A stretch of DNA of 64,000 nucleotides, from contig CANTUQ010000031.1 in assembly GCA_947683425.1 (NCBI GenBank), forward strand, positions 8,443,001 to 8,507,000. Reading direction: 5' to 3'. The DNA is from Excoecaria cochinchinensis (lineage: Eukaryota > Streptophyta > Magnoliopsida > Malpighiales > Euphorbiaceae). Positions 12,181-24,181 of the stretch are shown one piece after another. The position numbers and the translations under genes are program-made. The notes under the pieces were generated by a model. The model had not been told where the DNA came from and ran no database searches. It saw nothing but the letters and a program-made list of their open reading frames with translations. Position 1 is the stretch's first letter. Every line of letters begins with the position of its first letter.

Positions 12181-12229
12181 TTATTGTATTTTTATATATA
12201 ATTTAGTTATTTTTGACAAAATATAAAAG

Positions 12230-12895
12230 ACAAACTAATTTTGTAACATATTTATTTAATATAGATAATATTATTGTGACAAAATAATTTTATTGTTACT
12301 AATTTATTAAACTGTGACAAAAATAATTAATGCCATAAAAAAATAATTATTTCATGACGAATTTATATATTGCAAATAGTAAATTTTTCCGTTATATTTT
12401 TTTCTCCAAAAGAAAAAAGACTAAAAATTTTTCTTTCATATCAAAGGTGACGAAATTGTAACTCGTCACAGTATATTAATTTTTTGTGATAAATTTATTT
12501 GTCATAAATATAATATTTATTTATATCGATATGTTATTCGTGACAAAATGATTTTATTATCACTAATTTATTTAATTATGACAAAAATAATTCGTCACGA
12601 AAAATAAATATTTTCTGACGATTATATACATTGCAATAAGTTATTATTTTGTCATTAAATTTTTTCCCTCCAAAAAAATGGTTGGAAATTATCCCTCCTA
12701 AATAAACCATGACGAAATATATTTTTTCGTCACCAAATTAATCTTTTAGTGATTATAATTAAAACATAAAATGACGAAAGATAATTTCGTCACAATAATA
12801 AATAGTATGGTTACGTTTTAAAAAATTCGTCGTTGTAAGTTATAATTAGTGACGAAATTTTATGTGTCATTAAAAAATTCGTCACAAAAAGTCAA
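12230..12895. repeat. right subterminal repeats of CACTA element
   Basis: Degenerate GTGACGAAA / TTTCGTCAC units on both strands mirror the left subterminal zone and run up to the right terminal repeat. Confidence 0.8.
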
Positions 12896-14552
12896 ATTTC
12901 TTGTAGTGTTAGGTTATGTCTAAGTGTAGGTATATGATAATGGCATGAATAATTAAATCTAACTTGATAATCATGATTAGTGGGCTTAAATTAGTGTACA
13001 AGTATGCTTAGATTAGATTAAAACAAATTGGTATGAAATCCCTAAAGTAGGCAGAATAGTAACTTAAGGAACTCATCATGTTTATATGGGTTTTATGGCT
13101 TGTAAATGATGGCTATTATGTGTATAAATTGTGTGATGCATGATGGAATGGTTAAAAGATTAAAAAGGAAAAATAATGAATTTCTAAAGGTTTGACCGAA
13201 TGGAATGTTAAGGGTATAAATGAGAAATGTTGGGAAATATGGCGTGCAATTGGTATTTATGGCATGCTTAACATATAATCTAGACAATGGAGTGGTTAAA
13301 TGAAATTAAAGTGAACTATATGAAAATATGATTCCTTCACCGAATTGCACTTAAAGGAGTTTTGATGTGTATTTCAATATCTAATGGTATATAATGGCAT
13401 AAAATAACTAAATGATGATAAATGAGTGTGTATGCAAATTTTTAAGTGAGTATGAGGTGTATGCCAAAATGTGTATGCAAATTTATAACTGAGTATGATG
13501 TATATGCCAAAATGTGTATGTAGACATAATGTGATACTGAAATGAATTTTGATGAATTATTGCCCTTAGTAGTTGTCTGGTAGTGAAATCTAGTCCAAGA
13601 TATAATTGGCTAGTCATAAGGATTCCACACCACGGTACGAGTAATGGCGACTCGGTATTGATAGGCCAATGAGGGTCTGTCACGATGTACAGTATATAAA
13701 AGTGATCATTGTAGTGAAGTACAGTGATGAATGTGTAGTGGATTTATGGGATCCACGTCCCGCATATCCGATCAGTAGATTTTCTACCGGGTCTATAATA
13801 GGGGCATTGTGGTAATTAAGTGATAAAAATTGTTAAAATAGTAATAAATGTGAAAATGAGTGAAAAGGGGACTAAATTTGTATAAATTAAAAGATTAGGG
13901 GTAAAATGCTAATTTTATGTTAAGTAGGTAAAAAGTGGTAAAGTTAGGTAAAAAGTGTATATGTAAGAGTAATATGGTAATTTTGGCAAAATATGAGGTT
14001 AAAATGGCAATTTAGTGTAAAAGTGATAAATTAGGGACCTAAATGTAATTTGGTGAAATTATAAGGTTAAAAGTGGAATTTAAGTGTAAAAAGGGTAATT
14101 TGGTAATTAAGAGTAATTAAGAAGGGTAAATGTGGAAAATAAAAATAAGGTTAAAAGTGAAATTTATGTATAATTAAGGTCATAATGGTAATTAAGTGAA
14201 AATTGAGGAAATAAATGGAATTAGTGTAAAAGAAAAGACATGGATGGTATTGTGGTCAAACTAGGGACATAGATGTAATTAATGGAAAAGTCAAGGATAA
14301 AATTTGAAATCAAGGAAAAAGATTAAGGACAAAAATGTAATTAATGAATAAATAAATTTAATAAAAGGATTAAAATGCATGTAATTAGTGTATAATAAGG
14401 TTTAATGCTTAATTATGTTGTTAATTTAGTAGATTAATTGAATAAATAAGAATAATATAGTTAATAGAATATAATTGTATAGTTAATTGAATAATTAGTT
14501 AGTAGTGGAAATTTATGGATTTGTAACCACCACTGGCCATATTAATGCTCAG

Positions 14553-14576
14553 CACGTAGTTCATTTTGACTGCGTG
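14553..14576 (+). other. conserved hairpin in solo B LTR
   Basis: CACGTAGT pairs with ACTGCGTG (8 bp, one G-T) across an 8-nt loop, and TAGGTA follows. It lies about 480 bp before the LTR end, the same kind of place as the second hairpin of family A. Confidence 0.7.
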
Positions 14577-15125
14577 TAGGTACGTCATAGGTCGGAGCAA
14601 CATACTTCAGTCCTATTGGAGCAAGTGACGTAGAAGAAATCAAGTTATATTTTGTATGTTCTGGTATTATGTATTGGCATGTATATAAAGTTTGGGATGG
14701 ATTATGTGATGGCTTTATGTATTTATGTATGTGGATATTATGACTCTAGGGATGGATAGGGCTGTGGAGTTTGAAATTTACAGGTTTGGATAGTGAAAAT
14801 TACAAGCCGTTATACTGCTGAAATTTTTATCAAATGAATAGTAACATTAGACAGTTATAGGTCAATCGACAACTAAGTTAATAAGTGAAATTATTAAGTG
14901 AAATGCATGATTAAGTGAATAAAAAATTAAGTGTAGGAAAAAAAACATTTAGCAACAATTTAAATTAAGTTTAGGTCGGCCGTAGTACAATTGTGGTAAT
15001 CGCATAGTATTCCTAAGTCGGTAGTATACATATAGGGTATAAGGGTGTTACAGGTCACAAGTGTGTTTCGGGCTAATTGCATGATTATAAGGTGTAAGTA
15101 TGGAGCTTTGAATTGAAAATTCAGT

Positions 15126-15287
15126 TCTATCGCGAGCACGACAGAAAGCTCCATTTGACTTAATTTGTTAGTTTTGCTTCTGTTGCATGCGCGAGCAGGA
15201 TAGAGGCGAAGGCTGGGTTCTATCGCGGTGACAACTTGTGTCGCAATCGCTACAGAAGCTAATCTTCACATCTGTCGCGAGCGCGAT
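15126..15287. repeat. palindrome cassette in LTR A3
   Basis: Partly decayed dyads such as TATCGCGAGCACGACA and GTCGCGAGCGCGATA are visible. The solo B LTR is inserted about 70 bp to the left. Confidence 0.75.
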
Positions 15288-15577
15288 ACTTGTGGTTGTT
15301 GCAAAGAATTTATAGTTTAACTTATTCTTGTTAAATTAATACATTTGATTGATAAATGAATATGCGTATTGAAGTTGTTATTGTGGATATCATGTGACTA
15401 CGTTCATATATATACATGAATAATTGTGCAATGACTGGTGAATTGTGAAGTAAGCCATTGTGTAAAAAAGTGATGTGATGATGCTTATCGTAATGCTACA
15501 GTAATGATGACATTCTCTATGATAATGCGAATAATAATCAGATTAATAATTTTGCCTATGAGTCAAGTAGTGGATAG

Positions 15578-15769
15578 ATAGGCATGCCTATAGGGTGTTA
15601 GTGCTACAGCCAAAGTGTCCGATTCCTCTGGAATCTCAATGCGTAATGAATCCTTCATGGATTATTAAAGTGTATTTTATATCTCTTATTGAATATTTCT
15701 ATATCTATGGGTACTATTGTGAAAGTTGGTATCTTCGGATACAAATGTGATTACTGTACTCTCGAGTAC
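15578..15769. repeat. GCATGC palindrome and hairpin string in LTR A3
   Basis: ATAGGCATGCCTAT lies at 15578-15591. Hairpins follow: GATTCC-TCT-GGAATC (15621-15635), AATCC-TTCAT-GGATT (15649-15663), GTATC-TTCG-GATAC (15729-15742) and GTACT-CTCG-AGTAC (15756-15769). Confidence 0.8.
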
Positions 15770-16049
15770 TGATGCGATACCTGTTATCAACGTCATTGAA
15801 TTGTAGGCAAGGTTTAAATAATGGAGTCAACTATAATGCACAAAGTGATTGCTACGCGATATGATATTGTGAATGTGATGCGTTATATATTGATATGAAA
15901 TATTAATAAAATGTCTATTGAATATGATTTTCTGGTACGTCTCATGAATAATGGTAGTGTGCTTAATATTATGAATGCAAAAGGATGTTAGAAATGAAGC
16001 ATGGATATAGGGGTTATATTTGATTTTATTTATCATATGCTTATTAATC

Positions 16050-16056
<7 letters not shown>

Positions 16057-16108
<52 letters not shown>
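16057..16108. repeat. (TA)n microsatellite
   Basis: About 52 bp of alternating T and A lie within LTR A3, 25 bp ahead of its decayed double hairpin (16133-16169). Confidence 0.95.
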
Positions 16109-16111
<3 letters not shown>

Positions 16112-16523
16112 TATATTGTTAGTGTTTACCCACTAAACGTTATTGCTTAGCACAGGCTTTCTATCCGTGTAGGTTCTATAGTGAAGTAATTCGAAGGACG
16201 TTCCCGCAGTGCTGTTGGTCAAGACACTAAGACATCTTTGCTTAGTTTAGGTTTTTGTCTTTTGTATTATGAATATGTAATTAATAACTTTTGGGCATGT
16301 AAGAATTATAGCTTAACTTTGGTGAATATGATGTATTCTAATCTAAAAGTATGATATTATGTATGCATAGTGAATGTCATTCGATGCATGTGAATGAAAT
16401 TAATTGATATGGAATTGTGTATATTAAGGAAATAGTATGAGATGTGCATGTAAAGTGTGTCGTGACAACCATTCTCGACTGCCGCAGCTAAGCCGTGTGA
16501 GTGGATGGGAATGGAGTGTTACA

Positions 16524-16609
16524 AGTTGTGGTATCAGAGCCTAGGTTTAGTCTTTTTTGGGCATAGTGTAGATTAGGATGCATATAGATATCTTGACCTA
16601 ATGCGGACG
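16524..16609 (+). mobile_element. short internal remnant of A3 element with primer-binding site
   Basis: TGGTATCAGAGC at 16529-16540 is an exact initiator tRNA-Met primer-binding site. The leader resembles A7 (GACCTAATGCGGA) but stops after 86 bp, where the minus-strand LTR A4 begins. Confidence 0.75.
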
Positions 16610-17000
16610 TGTAACACCCCTTACCCGTACGTAGTAAACCATACTGTGATGCAACGGTTCATGATGACGGTCAAGGGTATTACCGACACAAACATGCAAA
16701 ACTTATACGCCTTTAATCTGAAATATGAGTTATAAAATTTCTTTCGTTTTCAAATACCATAAAATCGCATAATAATGAAAATGATTGTACATACACTTGT
16801 AAACTCCAAAATTCTATAGCTTATTACATATAAATCAATTATACCCGAATATTATATTTTACAAAACTTATATTTCGAACTTAGCAAATCATACTTACAT
16901 CCTTAAGACTATATAAATCCTACCCTAAGATTCCTTTATAAACTTGCATTGGCCTGGACTGCTACGGATGACTTTCAAAAGATCCGATCACTTGCACCTA

Positions 17001-17040
17001 CACGGATTAAAATAAAATCCGTGCTAAGCATAAAGCTTAG
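17001..17040 (-). other. double hairpin in LTR A4
   Basis: On the minus strand, CTAAGC-TTTAT-GCTTAG (17040-17024) is followed by CACGGATT...AATCCGTG with an 8-bp stem (17023-17001), then TAGGT. The stem of the second hairpin differs from A2 on both arms in a pairing-preserving way. Confidence 0.8.
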
Positions 17041-17911
17041 TGGGAAACACATATAATATGGATGACCACTAAGAATGTCCATCAAATAGGCTCAAAGAAA
17101 AACATAATATAGAAAATATAATCATGCCGATTATAACCATTTGGGTACTTTGAAAGAGTTCATCAAAATATAAACACATATTTCGTATATACATTCATTT
17201 AATTAATACATGCTTATATTCAACATCGATGTTAACGAATCACTTACACAATACTTGCACCCTTCCGCATCTTATACATGTCACTTTATTCACTTGTTCA
17301 CATTTATTCACTTCACACATCTTCCTTAACAGATGCCTTATCACATTATTTTACCCAATCAAAGAAGCATTTAGATCACAATAACAAAATACATCTTATG
17401 CATTTCATGTAGTATCATTTTCACAAATTGCATTACTTCATGTCATATTCATACACATTGTTATGCCTGCAAACTGAATGAAGTGGATAACGAGTGAACA
17501 CATTAGTACCCATGGGTCCGGTCAAAAGCAATTTCTTTATTTTCATCAAAAAACATTTTCACATTGAGGATCTTAAACAAGATTTGAACACATTAAGGAT
17601 CGCAAGGACACAAATGGTGACCTGATCAGGGTTCAAAACACATTGGGGTTGTAGCTAACAGAGCTCTATAAGCATGCATATCTATCCACAACTCGACTAT
17701 TGCAAGCTACATTATTTATCCAATTTATTGTTCAATTATTGGCATAATATAGCATGGTACTTTCAATAAGCAATGTCATATCATTTAATAACTTACTTAC
17801 TTATGTGGTATAACACATTATAGCTCATAAGTTCATTCATATATAATTCATAAGTAAGAAATCATGCAAAAATATTCCAAATAAATGAACATTCATAGTA
17901 TAAAGGAGGGT

Positions 17912-18086
17912 TGCGCTCGCGACAGAGGCAAGAATTACGCTATATTTCGCACCTGCGATTAACTGTAGCTCTGGCGACTGAGAACTGGACGATCTTTATC
18001 GCGCTCATGCTCAAGGCCACGCTCGCAACAGAGAATGTCTCGGTGCCATTCGTGTTACAAAACTCTCTGTCGCGCTCACGACAGAG
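17912..18086. repeat. palindrome cassette in LTR A4
   Basis: Dyads include TGCGCTCGCGACAGAG and TGTCGCGCTCACGACA, with partly decayed copies between them. The cassette ends 16 bp before the start of LTR A5. Confidence 0.75.
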
Positions 18087-18436
18087 CCGAGCATTACTCT
18101 CTATGTCACAAACTGAAATGTACCCTAAAAGGATTGGGCGTATTGAGGATGAGTAGTGACCAAAGTTATGCAAATTGAAGTGTTAGGAATTTCAAATGGA
18201 CAATTTAAGAATTTATGTAAAAGTTTCGGCAAGTTCGATCAATGGTAAAATTATGAAGTATGAGTTTAGGACTTAATTAAAGGAGTAAGATTAATTCTGT
18301 GGGCCAATGTTAAGAATTAATAGACAGATGCTAAATGTAAGAAGAGAAAGGAGTTGATGGACTAAATAGGAGAATTGACATAAATATCTATTTTGGGCCA
18401 ATAGGATGGTGACAAGTGGCAAGAAGTGGGAAAGGG

Positions 18437-18444
18437 TATAAAAG
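18437..18444 (+). promoter_or_regulatory. TATA box of LTR A5
   Basis: TATAAAAG lies 333 bp into the LTR. It is followed by a GA-rich then CT-rich leader, the usual plant promoter layout. Confidence 0.6.
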
Positions 18445-19195
18445 AAGAGAGAAGAGGAGAGAGAGGGCAGAAAAATATGCTCTCCCTTCTCTTATTCCCA
18501 TTCCTTTTTCCCTTTTTCCTTCTTCTTCTTCATTTTTTTTGTGCTCCAATGCCATCTGCTTCCCTTTAAATCTAAGCTCAAGATTTAAATGTTGGAGTTT
18601 GTTAGATCAAGTGAAGGTCTTGCTAGAAAGGTGAGTTAAGCTTTGATTTCTTTGATTTCTTTTGAGTGGTTTTTGAAACCATAGATTTATGTTTTATATT
18701 TGTGTGTGTATTGATGAGGATTTTGGATGAGAAAGATCTTGGATGGGTTTTTGGAACAAGAAAGATCATCTAAGGAAGCTATTAGGAGCAAAGGAGTTAA
18801 GGTTAGGGATTTTGTTATTTTGATGTATATTTTGATTTTTGGTTTTCATTTGATTTTCTGGAAATTTATGGAGTTAAAGTTGTTTAGATATGTTCAAATG
18901 TTATGGGTTTTGCATAATTTGAGTTAAGATGCTTTGAATGTGTTTTATTGAGTCAAAAGGTGTAATGGATTGAGTTATGTAGTAAATTTCTGATTTTGTT
19001 AAATTAGAGATTTTAATGATGCTAATAGCATGGTTTAATTGGGTTTAATAGTATAAAAGTTGGGTTTTGTGTTAATTATGAGGTTTTGAATGAGCTATTT
19101 GTGTTGTGTTGAAGTTTAAACTGAATGGGAGTTTTGGGTGTGATTTTTGGAAGAAAGAATTTCTGCAAATTTCGCTAGAATCTGGAAAATGCGAC

Positions 19196-19515
19196 TCTGT
19201 CGCGAATGCGATACTTGTCATGATCGTGACAGAGATGGGTTCTTTAATACCAACTGAGAGTTCGGTGAGGGAGTGCACGAGTCGTGCACGTGGTGCTCGA
19301 GTAGCGCACCTGGTGCACGAGTCGTGCACTTGGAGCACGAGTAGTGCTGCTAAGCACAACTCGTGGCAGTCTCGTCTCCCTCTTGTGCCTTCTTTGTTCC
19401 TCTATGATTTGCCTTCACGAGTCCTATCGCTGAGCATGACTCATGCTCTATTCCTTGTCAGCAGAGCAAGCTTGGCCATTGTCGTGAGCGCGACCTCTTG
19501 TCGCGATCGCGATAG
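19196..19515. repeat. mixed palindrome cassette in LTR A5
   Basis: This cassette mixes two dyad types: GTCGCGA-type units at both ends (19199-19234 and 19483-19515) and GTGCACGAGTCGTGCAC-type units in the middle (about 19273-19350). It links the A2-type and A8-type cassettes. Confidence 0.85.
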
Positions 19516-19980
19516 TCCCCTCTCTGTTTCAAAATCTTTTTGAAAGATCTTCTTCTTTGCATGGTTTCTCACTTATACTATGCATATATGATTTAAAATG
19601 TGAATTATTCAATGTGTTCCCATGCATAGTAATTATTGAAATATGAGAATTTGATCTACTATTATTATGTTATAAATGTATATGTATAATGAAATGTAAG
19701 CTTATCTGTTAAGTTTAAATGAATGCATGATGATTAATAATATGATTACGTTTAATATGTTCTTATGAATATTTCGATCTATGAAACCACACGTGATTTG
19801 TTTTGAATATGTTAAATGTGATTGTACATATGATATGCAAATATATAAACGCATGTGATCATAAAAGAATGTTACAAGTATTTAATGGAAGTATTTAATT
19901 GAATGTATATATATAAGTGAAATGTGATGAATTCAATAATGATATGGAAAATTTAGCCTGCGTGAGTCAGTCGTGGATAG

Positions 19981-20322
19981 ATAGGCATGCCTATAAAGTT
20001 CTGATGCTGCAGCCCTTTCTTCTGTTTTGGACCCTGATCAGGTCCCCGTTTGGATCCTCGCGATCCCCAATGTATACGGATCTTGTCTAAGATCCCCAAT
20101 GTGAAAATGTTTTGAATGAGAAAAATACGATGTTACTTTTCGATTGTACCCACGGGTACCCCCAATGTGTTCTGTTACTCGTTTATCCACCCCTTTGACT
20201 TAGCAGGCAATTAAAAGAGTAAATTAATGTGAATTAATTGATAAGCTCTGTGATGATTTGCAAATGATTATGTGAATAAGCATCTGATGCATTTGTTGAA
20301 ATGCGCGGTATCTTCGGATACC
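19981..20322. repeat. GCATGC palindrome and hairpin string in LTR A5
   Basis: ATAGGCATGCCTAT lies at 19981-19994. Next come a near-palindrome, GGACCCTGATCAGGTCC (20029-20045), and the hairpins GGATC-CTCGC-GATCC (20052-20066), GGATCTT-GTCT-AAGATCC (20078-20095), GTACCC-AC-GGGTAC (20146-20159) and GGTATC-TTCG-GATACC (20307-20322). Confidence 0.85.
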
Positions 20323-21346
20323 TTAATGCTTAGCATCTGAACCTAATGTCAATTAAATGAAAAGAAGTATAGCAAATAATGTTTAATCCAATGCAGATGT
20401 GTGAATGACTATTGACAGCATAAGAATTTTTGTATGTGATAAATGCATGTCATTAATCTATTTAAAAGTTAGAAATATGTATGTCTTTATATGGTTTTTG
20501 CAAAGAATTATTGAAGTAACTGATGTGCGTATTTGCTATAGTTGGGTACTAAATAAAAGAGCTTTATGAATGTAGTCGATTATATGTTTATAACGAGAAT
20601 ACAGGTATGTTATATATTGTCTACCTTCCGAACCTTAGCCTAGATAACCAATGTAAGTATGTCGGTAAGAATCCTTATGTATTGTTTGTTGGTTCTCAGT
20701 GATTACGGTAATGGTATATTGATTTATAGTTAAAGGGAAGTGAAGTATTAAGCATGATATAGGTAACTGAATTTAGGAAATGAGTTATAATTGAACATGG
20801 AATAAGTGCATAAGAGTTTTTGTAGAACTATGTGGTTCTGATTCCCCAACCATAGGGATACGTAGGGAGCTTGGAATAACTGTTTCAAGCCCGAACCAAA
20901 TCTGAGTATTAAAATGTTTTGTTTGGTTTTGAGCAAGTAACGGTTTGATTAAAATAAAATGTTTTGATTTAAGTATTGATACTATAATTTGTATGATTTT
21001 GAAATATTTGTAATAATAGGAATATCTGAACTTTATATTTCGAACCTTAAAACGTATTACGGGAATTTATGAAGTATAACTATTTATAGGGCCATTAAGT
21101 GATTTAAAGTATATGATAAGTTTTGTATAATATATTTTTGATTAAAAAGTAAATGAGTATTTCTGTTTATGGTTTATAAGACGCTAATGTACGTGTAATG
21201 GCTTAAGTTTTTGTAATAAACTAAAGAATATGAATTTGTGATAGTTTTAACCGATATATTTTATGCTTATGAATATGTGTAAATGCATGTGCTAGTTTTC
21301 GCCAATCACTGTGAGTGGTTGGTTATTATTTATTTGCAGACCCTTC

Positions 21347-21382
21347 CTAAGCGTTATCGCTTAGCACGGGTGTTTATCTGTG
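21347..21382 (+). other. double hairpin in LTR A5
   Basis: CTAAGCG-TTAT-CGCTTAG (21347-21364) is followed by a CACGGG/TCTGTG hairpin with two G-T pairs (21365-21382) and then CAGGT. Confidence 0.8.
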
Positions 21383-22526
21383 CAGGTTAGGAGACCAGAA
21401 TAGCGCAGCGGTCCACTGAGTTTTGACCAACAAGTCGGTAGAGTTTATAGGAAGTGTTATTATTTTCGGAATGTAATTAAGTTTATTTATGCGATTTTAT
21501 GATAAGTTGTAATATTCTATAGTGCGAATAATGGTATGTTAATTACATAAATTTAGGATGTGCATGTCTTGAGATTTTGAATCTAGAAGTTAGAAATTTT
21601 ATTACTCTGATTTCTGTATTGCAATGTGTGTCTTTGTCTGATAGCACCCTCCGCTCACCGTAGCTCTTCATCCTTCGATATGCTACGTGTGGGAGTTGAG
21701 GGTGTTACACTCCCCACTTCTTCATAGCCTTCACAAATAAGACTTCCCCAAATTCATGCATTAATCTAAGAACTTCAACACAACATCTCAGACTATTTAA
21801 TTTGTTAAGAATTATTCATTATTTAGGCAGTCATTTAAAAACCATTTAATATACGAAAGATTCATTTCATTTTCAATTTAGGATATACTTAACAAAAATC
21901 ATTCGATTCGATCTTACCATCATATGACAATTTTAAACCATAAGTAAGCCTACTCGAGACTTGAATCATTAATGGCCCAATAAACTTTTTATGCATCTAC
22001 ACATACATGTCACATTTATTTTTAACAAATACCAAGGCATAATAAGAATTTCAGTTAATACACTATCTTTTATGCGCAAATAAGTTTTTATACTTTGGTT
22101 CGGACTTAAATTGGAATTCCAAGCTTCCTGCGTATCCTAAGGGATTGGTAATCAGAACCCTGTAGTTCTAAAGGTTCAATATACAAAATTGTAGTATTTT
22201 CACTTATATTCTAATAACATATCATGTCTTGTCACTTCTAGATTTATTCTGAGGTGTTCAACTCATTAAGCTTTGAACTATCTTAGCAATTATTCTTATT
22301 TATAACCTTAGTTACTTGTATTTCTAAGTGATAACCATTTATTTACCTTTTCACAAACTCTAAACATGTGATGGATAAGTCTTTAGAAAGTTCTAATGAA
22401 GTTCGGGTGTGTTTCGGAAGGAAAAATATACAAAAATACATAAACTAGAGAAGGGTAAAGGTGGGAAATGATTCATGCCAGCCATGGGGTTCTAAATCAG
22501 AAGAAAAGCCTTCATTTAGATTGTTT

Positions 22527-22563
22527 TGTCACGCTCGCGACCAAGATTGCGATCCCGACAGAA
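22527..22563. repeat. palindrome cassette remnant in LTR A6
   Basis: A pair of dyads, TGTCACGCTCGCGACCA and TTGCGATCCCGACAGAA, of the same pair type as in A2. Solo LTR D1 is inserted 19 bp further right. Confidence 0.7.
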
Positions 22564-23549
22564 GCCTATAATGACAGGACTGTGTGACGCGCGCCGGAAC
22601 CAGCAAGGGCCTCTTTCGGGAATCCGCTTTTAGGATTCGAGGGATTGGTTCGCGTCTTTTCCGATTTTAGGTGTTATGAGATATTTTCGGCACCTCCTTT
22701 TACAATAGAACATTGAAAAGGACCATCTATCGCCATAACACCTTTAGGCACTTTTGAGGTATTTTGGAGTCGTCACCCAATTTACAAAAAATTGGGAAAG
22801 TTTAACCTTTTATCGGTCTAAACCAGAGATGGTGTCCGGAACTTCACACTTATTGGTGCCTTGGTTAATTATAAATGAGTTTTTAAATTATAAAATTTCA
22901 TTTTTCATCTCACACAATTAATGCAGTTTATTAAAGCGCGTATCAATCACATATAAAACGATAAATAAATATAAAAATAAAGATAAAAATAAATTACAAT
23001 AAAACTAAGGGCGGAATACAACCCCCATTGTAAATAAAATATAAATCATACATAAAACGGGGTATTTATTAAGGATGAGGACATTGGTCCTCTCATGCAT
23101 AATTAAAAAAATTATTTTGAAGTGACAATTTATTTTTGGATAAAAAAGCTAGGACATTGGTCCCATTTTATTAGAAAACCCAATTTTATTTGTAGAAATA
23201 TTTTTGTGTGATTTTTGATTAAGCGTGCATAAAATAAATGGTTCAATTAATTATTACATGCCTAATAACTCAATAAAACAAATAAAGGAAAAATAACAAG
23301 TACAATAAAAAATAACAACTCCTTGGATCTCCTCCTTCATTCGTACGGGTGCTCAAACAGGGGAACACAAGTATTTGACACCGACAACCAACACAAATAA
23401 ACTTAATGTTAGTAATCGAAACAAGAAAATCAATTGGACATTTATAACAATGCATAAATTAAATGAAACATGCATATCATGTGATAAATACATTAAATGA
23501 CATATTAAAATAAATTAACAAATTAATAGATAACTATTTAAAACATAAA

Positions 23550-23780
23550 GTAATAATAATAACAATAACAACAACAACAAAAATAATAATAACAATAATA
23601 ACGATAATAATAATAACAATAATAACGATAATAATAACGATAAACGATGATAGTAACAATAAATAACACTAATAACAATATACTAATGACATATATAATG
23701 ATGATAATAACAAAAAATAAGTAAATAGGTAAATAATAATAATAATGATAATAATAATAATAATAATAATATATAATAAC
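23550..23780. repeat. TAA/ACA-type microsatellite in D1
   Basis: Imperfect trinucleotide repeat (ATA, ACA, ACG, ATG interspersed). The inverse TTA/TCA repeat occupies the matching place in D2, so it is a family trait. Confidence 0.9.
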
Positions 23781-24181
23781 AATGAAAATAATGATGAACA
23801 ATGACAATAATGATAATAAGGATGAACAATTAAAACAAAATGGGAACAAATAACGAAATTAAAAGTTAGATCTACATCTAAGAACAATATTAAAAGTTAG
23901 ATCTACATCTAAAATGATATAAAATAAATAAATCAACAACAAATATGTAGATCTACATGTTTACTAATTTAAATATTAGCAAAAATGATGAAAATAAAAA
24001 CTAAATTAAGAGATCGAGTCTAGAATGTTTACCCTCAGATTTCGGATTCGATGGAGAATATGATAGATTTTCCTTGTTTTGATTTGCAAAATATGGTTTT
24101 GAAATAATAAAGTTTGAGATTTTGATTTAAAAGAAAAATTTCTTGAAAAATAATTGAAGAAAAATTAAATTGATTCCCAAA

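Larger units (their letters stand above)
4431..12908. mobile_element. non-autonomous CACTA (En/Spm) DNA transposon
   Basis: The ends are CACTACAAGAAAT at 4431-4443 and its inverse ATTTCTTGTAGTG at 12896-12908. The 3-bp target duplication TTA is present on both sides (4428-4430 and 12909-12911). Both subterminal zones are packed with short GTGACGAAA / TTTCGTCAC units on both strands, typical of CACTA elements. I see no transposase. The core instead carries a syntaxin gene fragment on the minus strand, a GC-rich fragment, and a solo LTR (A2). Without A2 the element is about 5.9 kb. It lies inside a solo B LTR. Confidence 0.93.
3202..15052 (+). mobile_element. solo LTR of family B with nested CACTA element
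   Basis: The pieces 3202-4430 and 12912-15052 form one B LTR of about 3.4 kb, matching the minus-strand LTR at 52153-55666. Flanking copies of GGTCA at 3197-3201 and 15053-15057 are its target-site duplication. No primer-binding site or internal region follows, so it is a solo LTR. It starts TATAGCC rather than TG, a likely mutation. The right part contains a low-complexity stretch (about 13840-14520) of degenerate GGTAAAAWTGGTAAT-like units, also present in the other B LTRs. Confidence 0.85.
1880..16523 (+). mobile_element. LTR A3 (family A), host of a nested stack
   Basis: The two outer pieces, 1880-3201 and 15058-16523, make one family A LTR of about 2.8 kb in plus orientation. It begins near TGTTTAACAGCC and ends in GAGTGTTACA. 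A good initiator tRNA-Met primer-binding site follows at 16529-16540, so this was a 5' LTR. A solo family B LTR is inserted at 3202-15052. The start at 1880 is by similarity to other LTR starts and could be off by a few bases. The first piece also contains a purine-rich stretch (around 2465) like the one upstream of the cassette in A7. Confidence 0.65.
16610..18103 (-). mobile_element. LTR A4 (family A), 3' half
   Basis: The left edge TGTAACACCCCTTACC is the inverse of a family A LTR end. Reading leftwards on the minus strand gives a cassette (17912-18086), a diverged GCATGC palindrome (17668-17681), a hairpin zone (about 17505-17640) and the double hairpin (17001-17040). The LTR stops beside its cassette, where A5 begins. 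The missing upstream half was not found on the far side of A5. Confidence 0.75.
18104..21709 (+). mobile_element. LTR A5 (family A)
   Basis: It starts TGTCACAAACTGAAATG and ends GAGGGTGTTACA, about 3.6 kb. A TATA box, CT-rich leader, cassette, GCATGC palindrome, hairpins and double hairpin follow in family order. No primer-binding site follows. The 5 bp before (CTCTA) and after (CTCCC) agree at only three positions, so a clean target duplication is not shown. It may be solo, or a 5' LTR whose internal region was lost when A6 arrived. Confidence 0.75.

Noticed and set aside
18099..21714. Clean target duplication for A5 (CTCTA/CTCCC)
   Set aside because: Only three of five bases agree, and the far side does not continue LTR A4, so a simple insertion into A4 is not demonstrated.
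23538..23887. Tyrosine/isoleucine-rich frames in D1
   Set aside because: They translate the trinucleotide microsatellite at 23550-23780.
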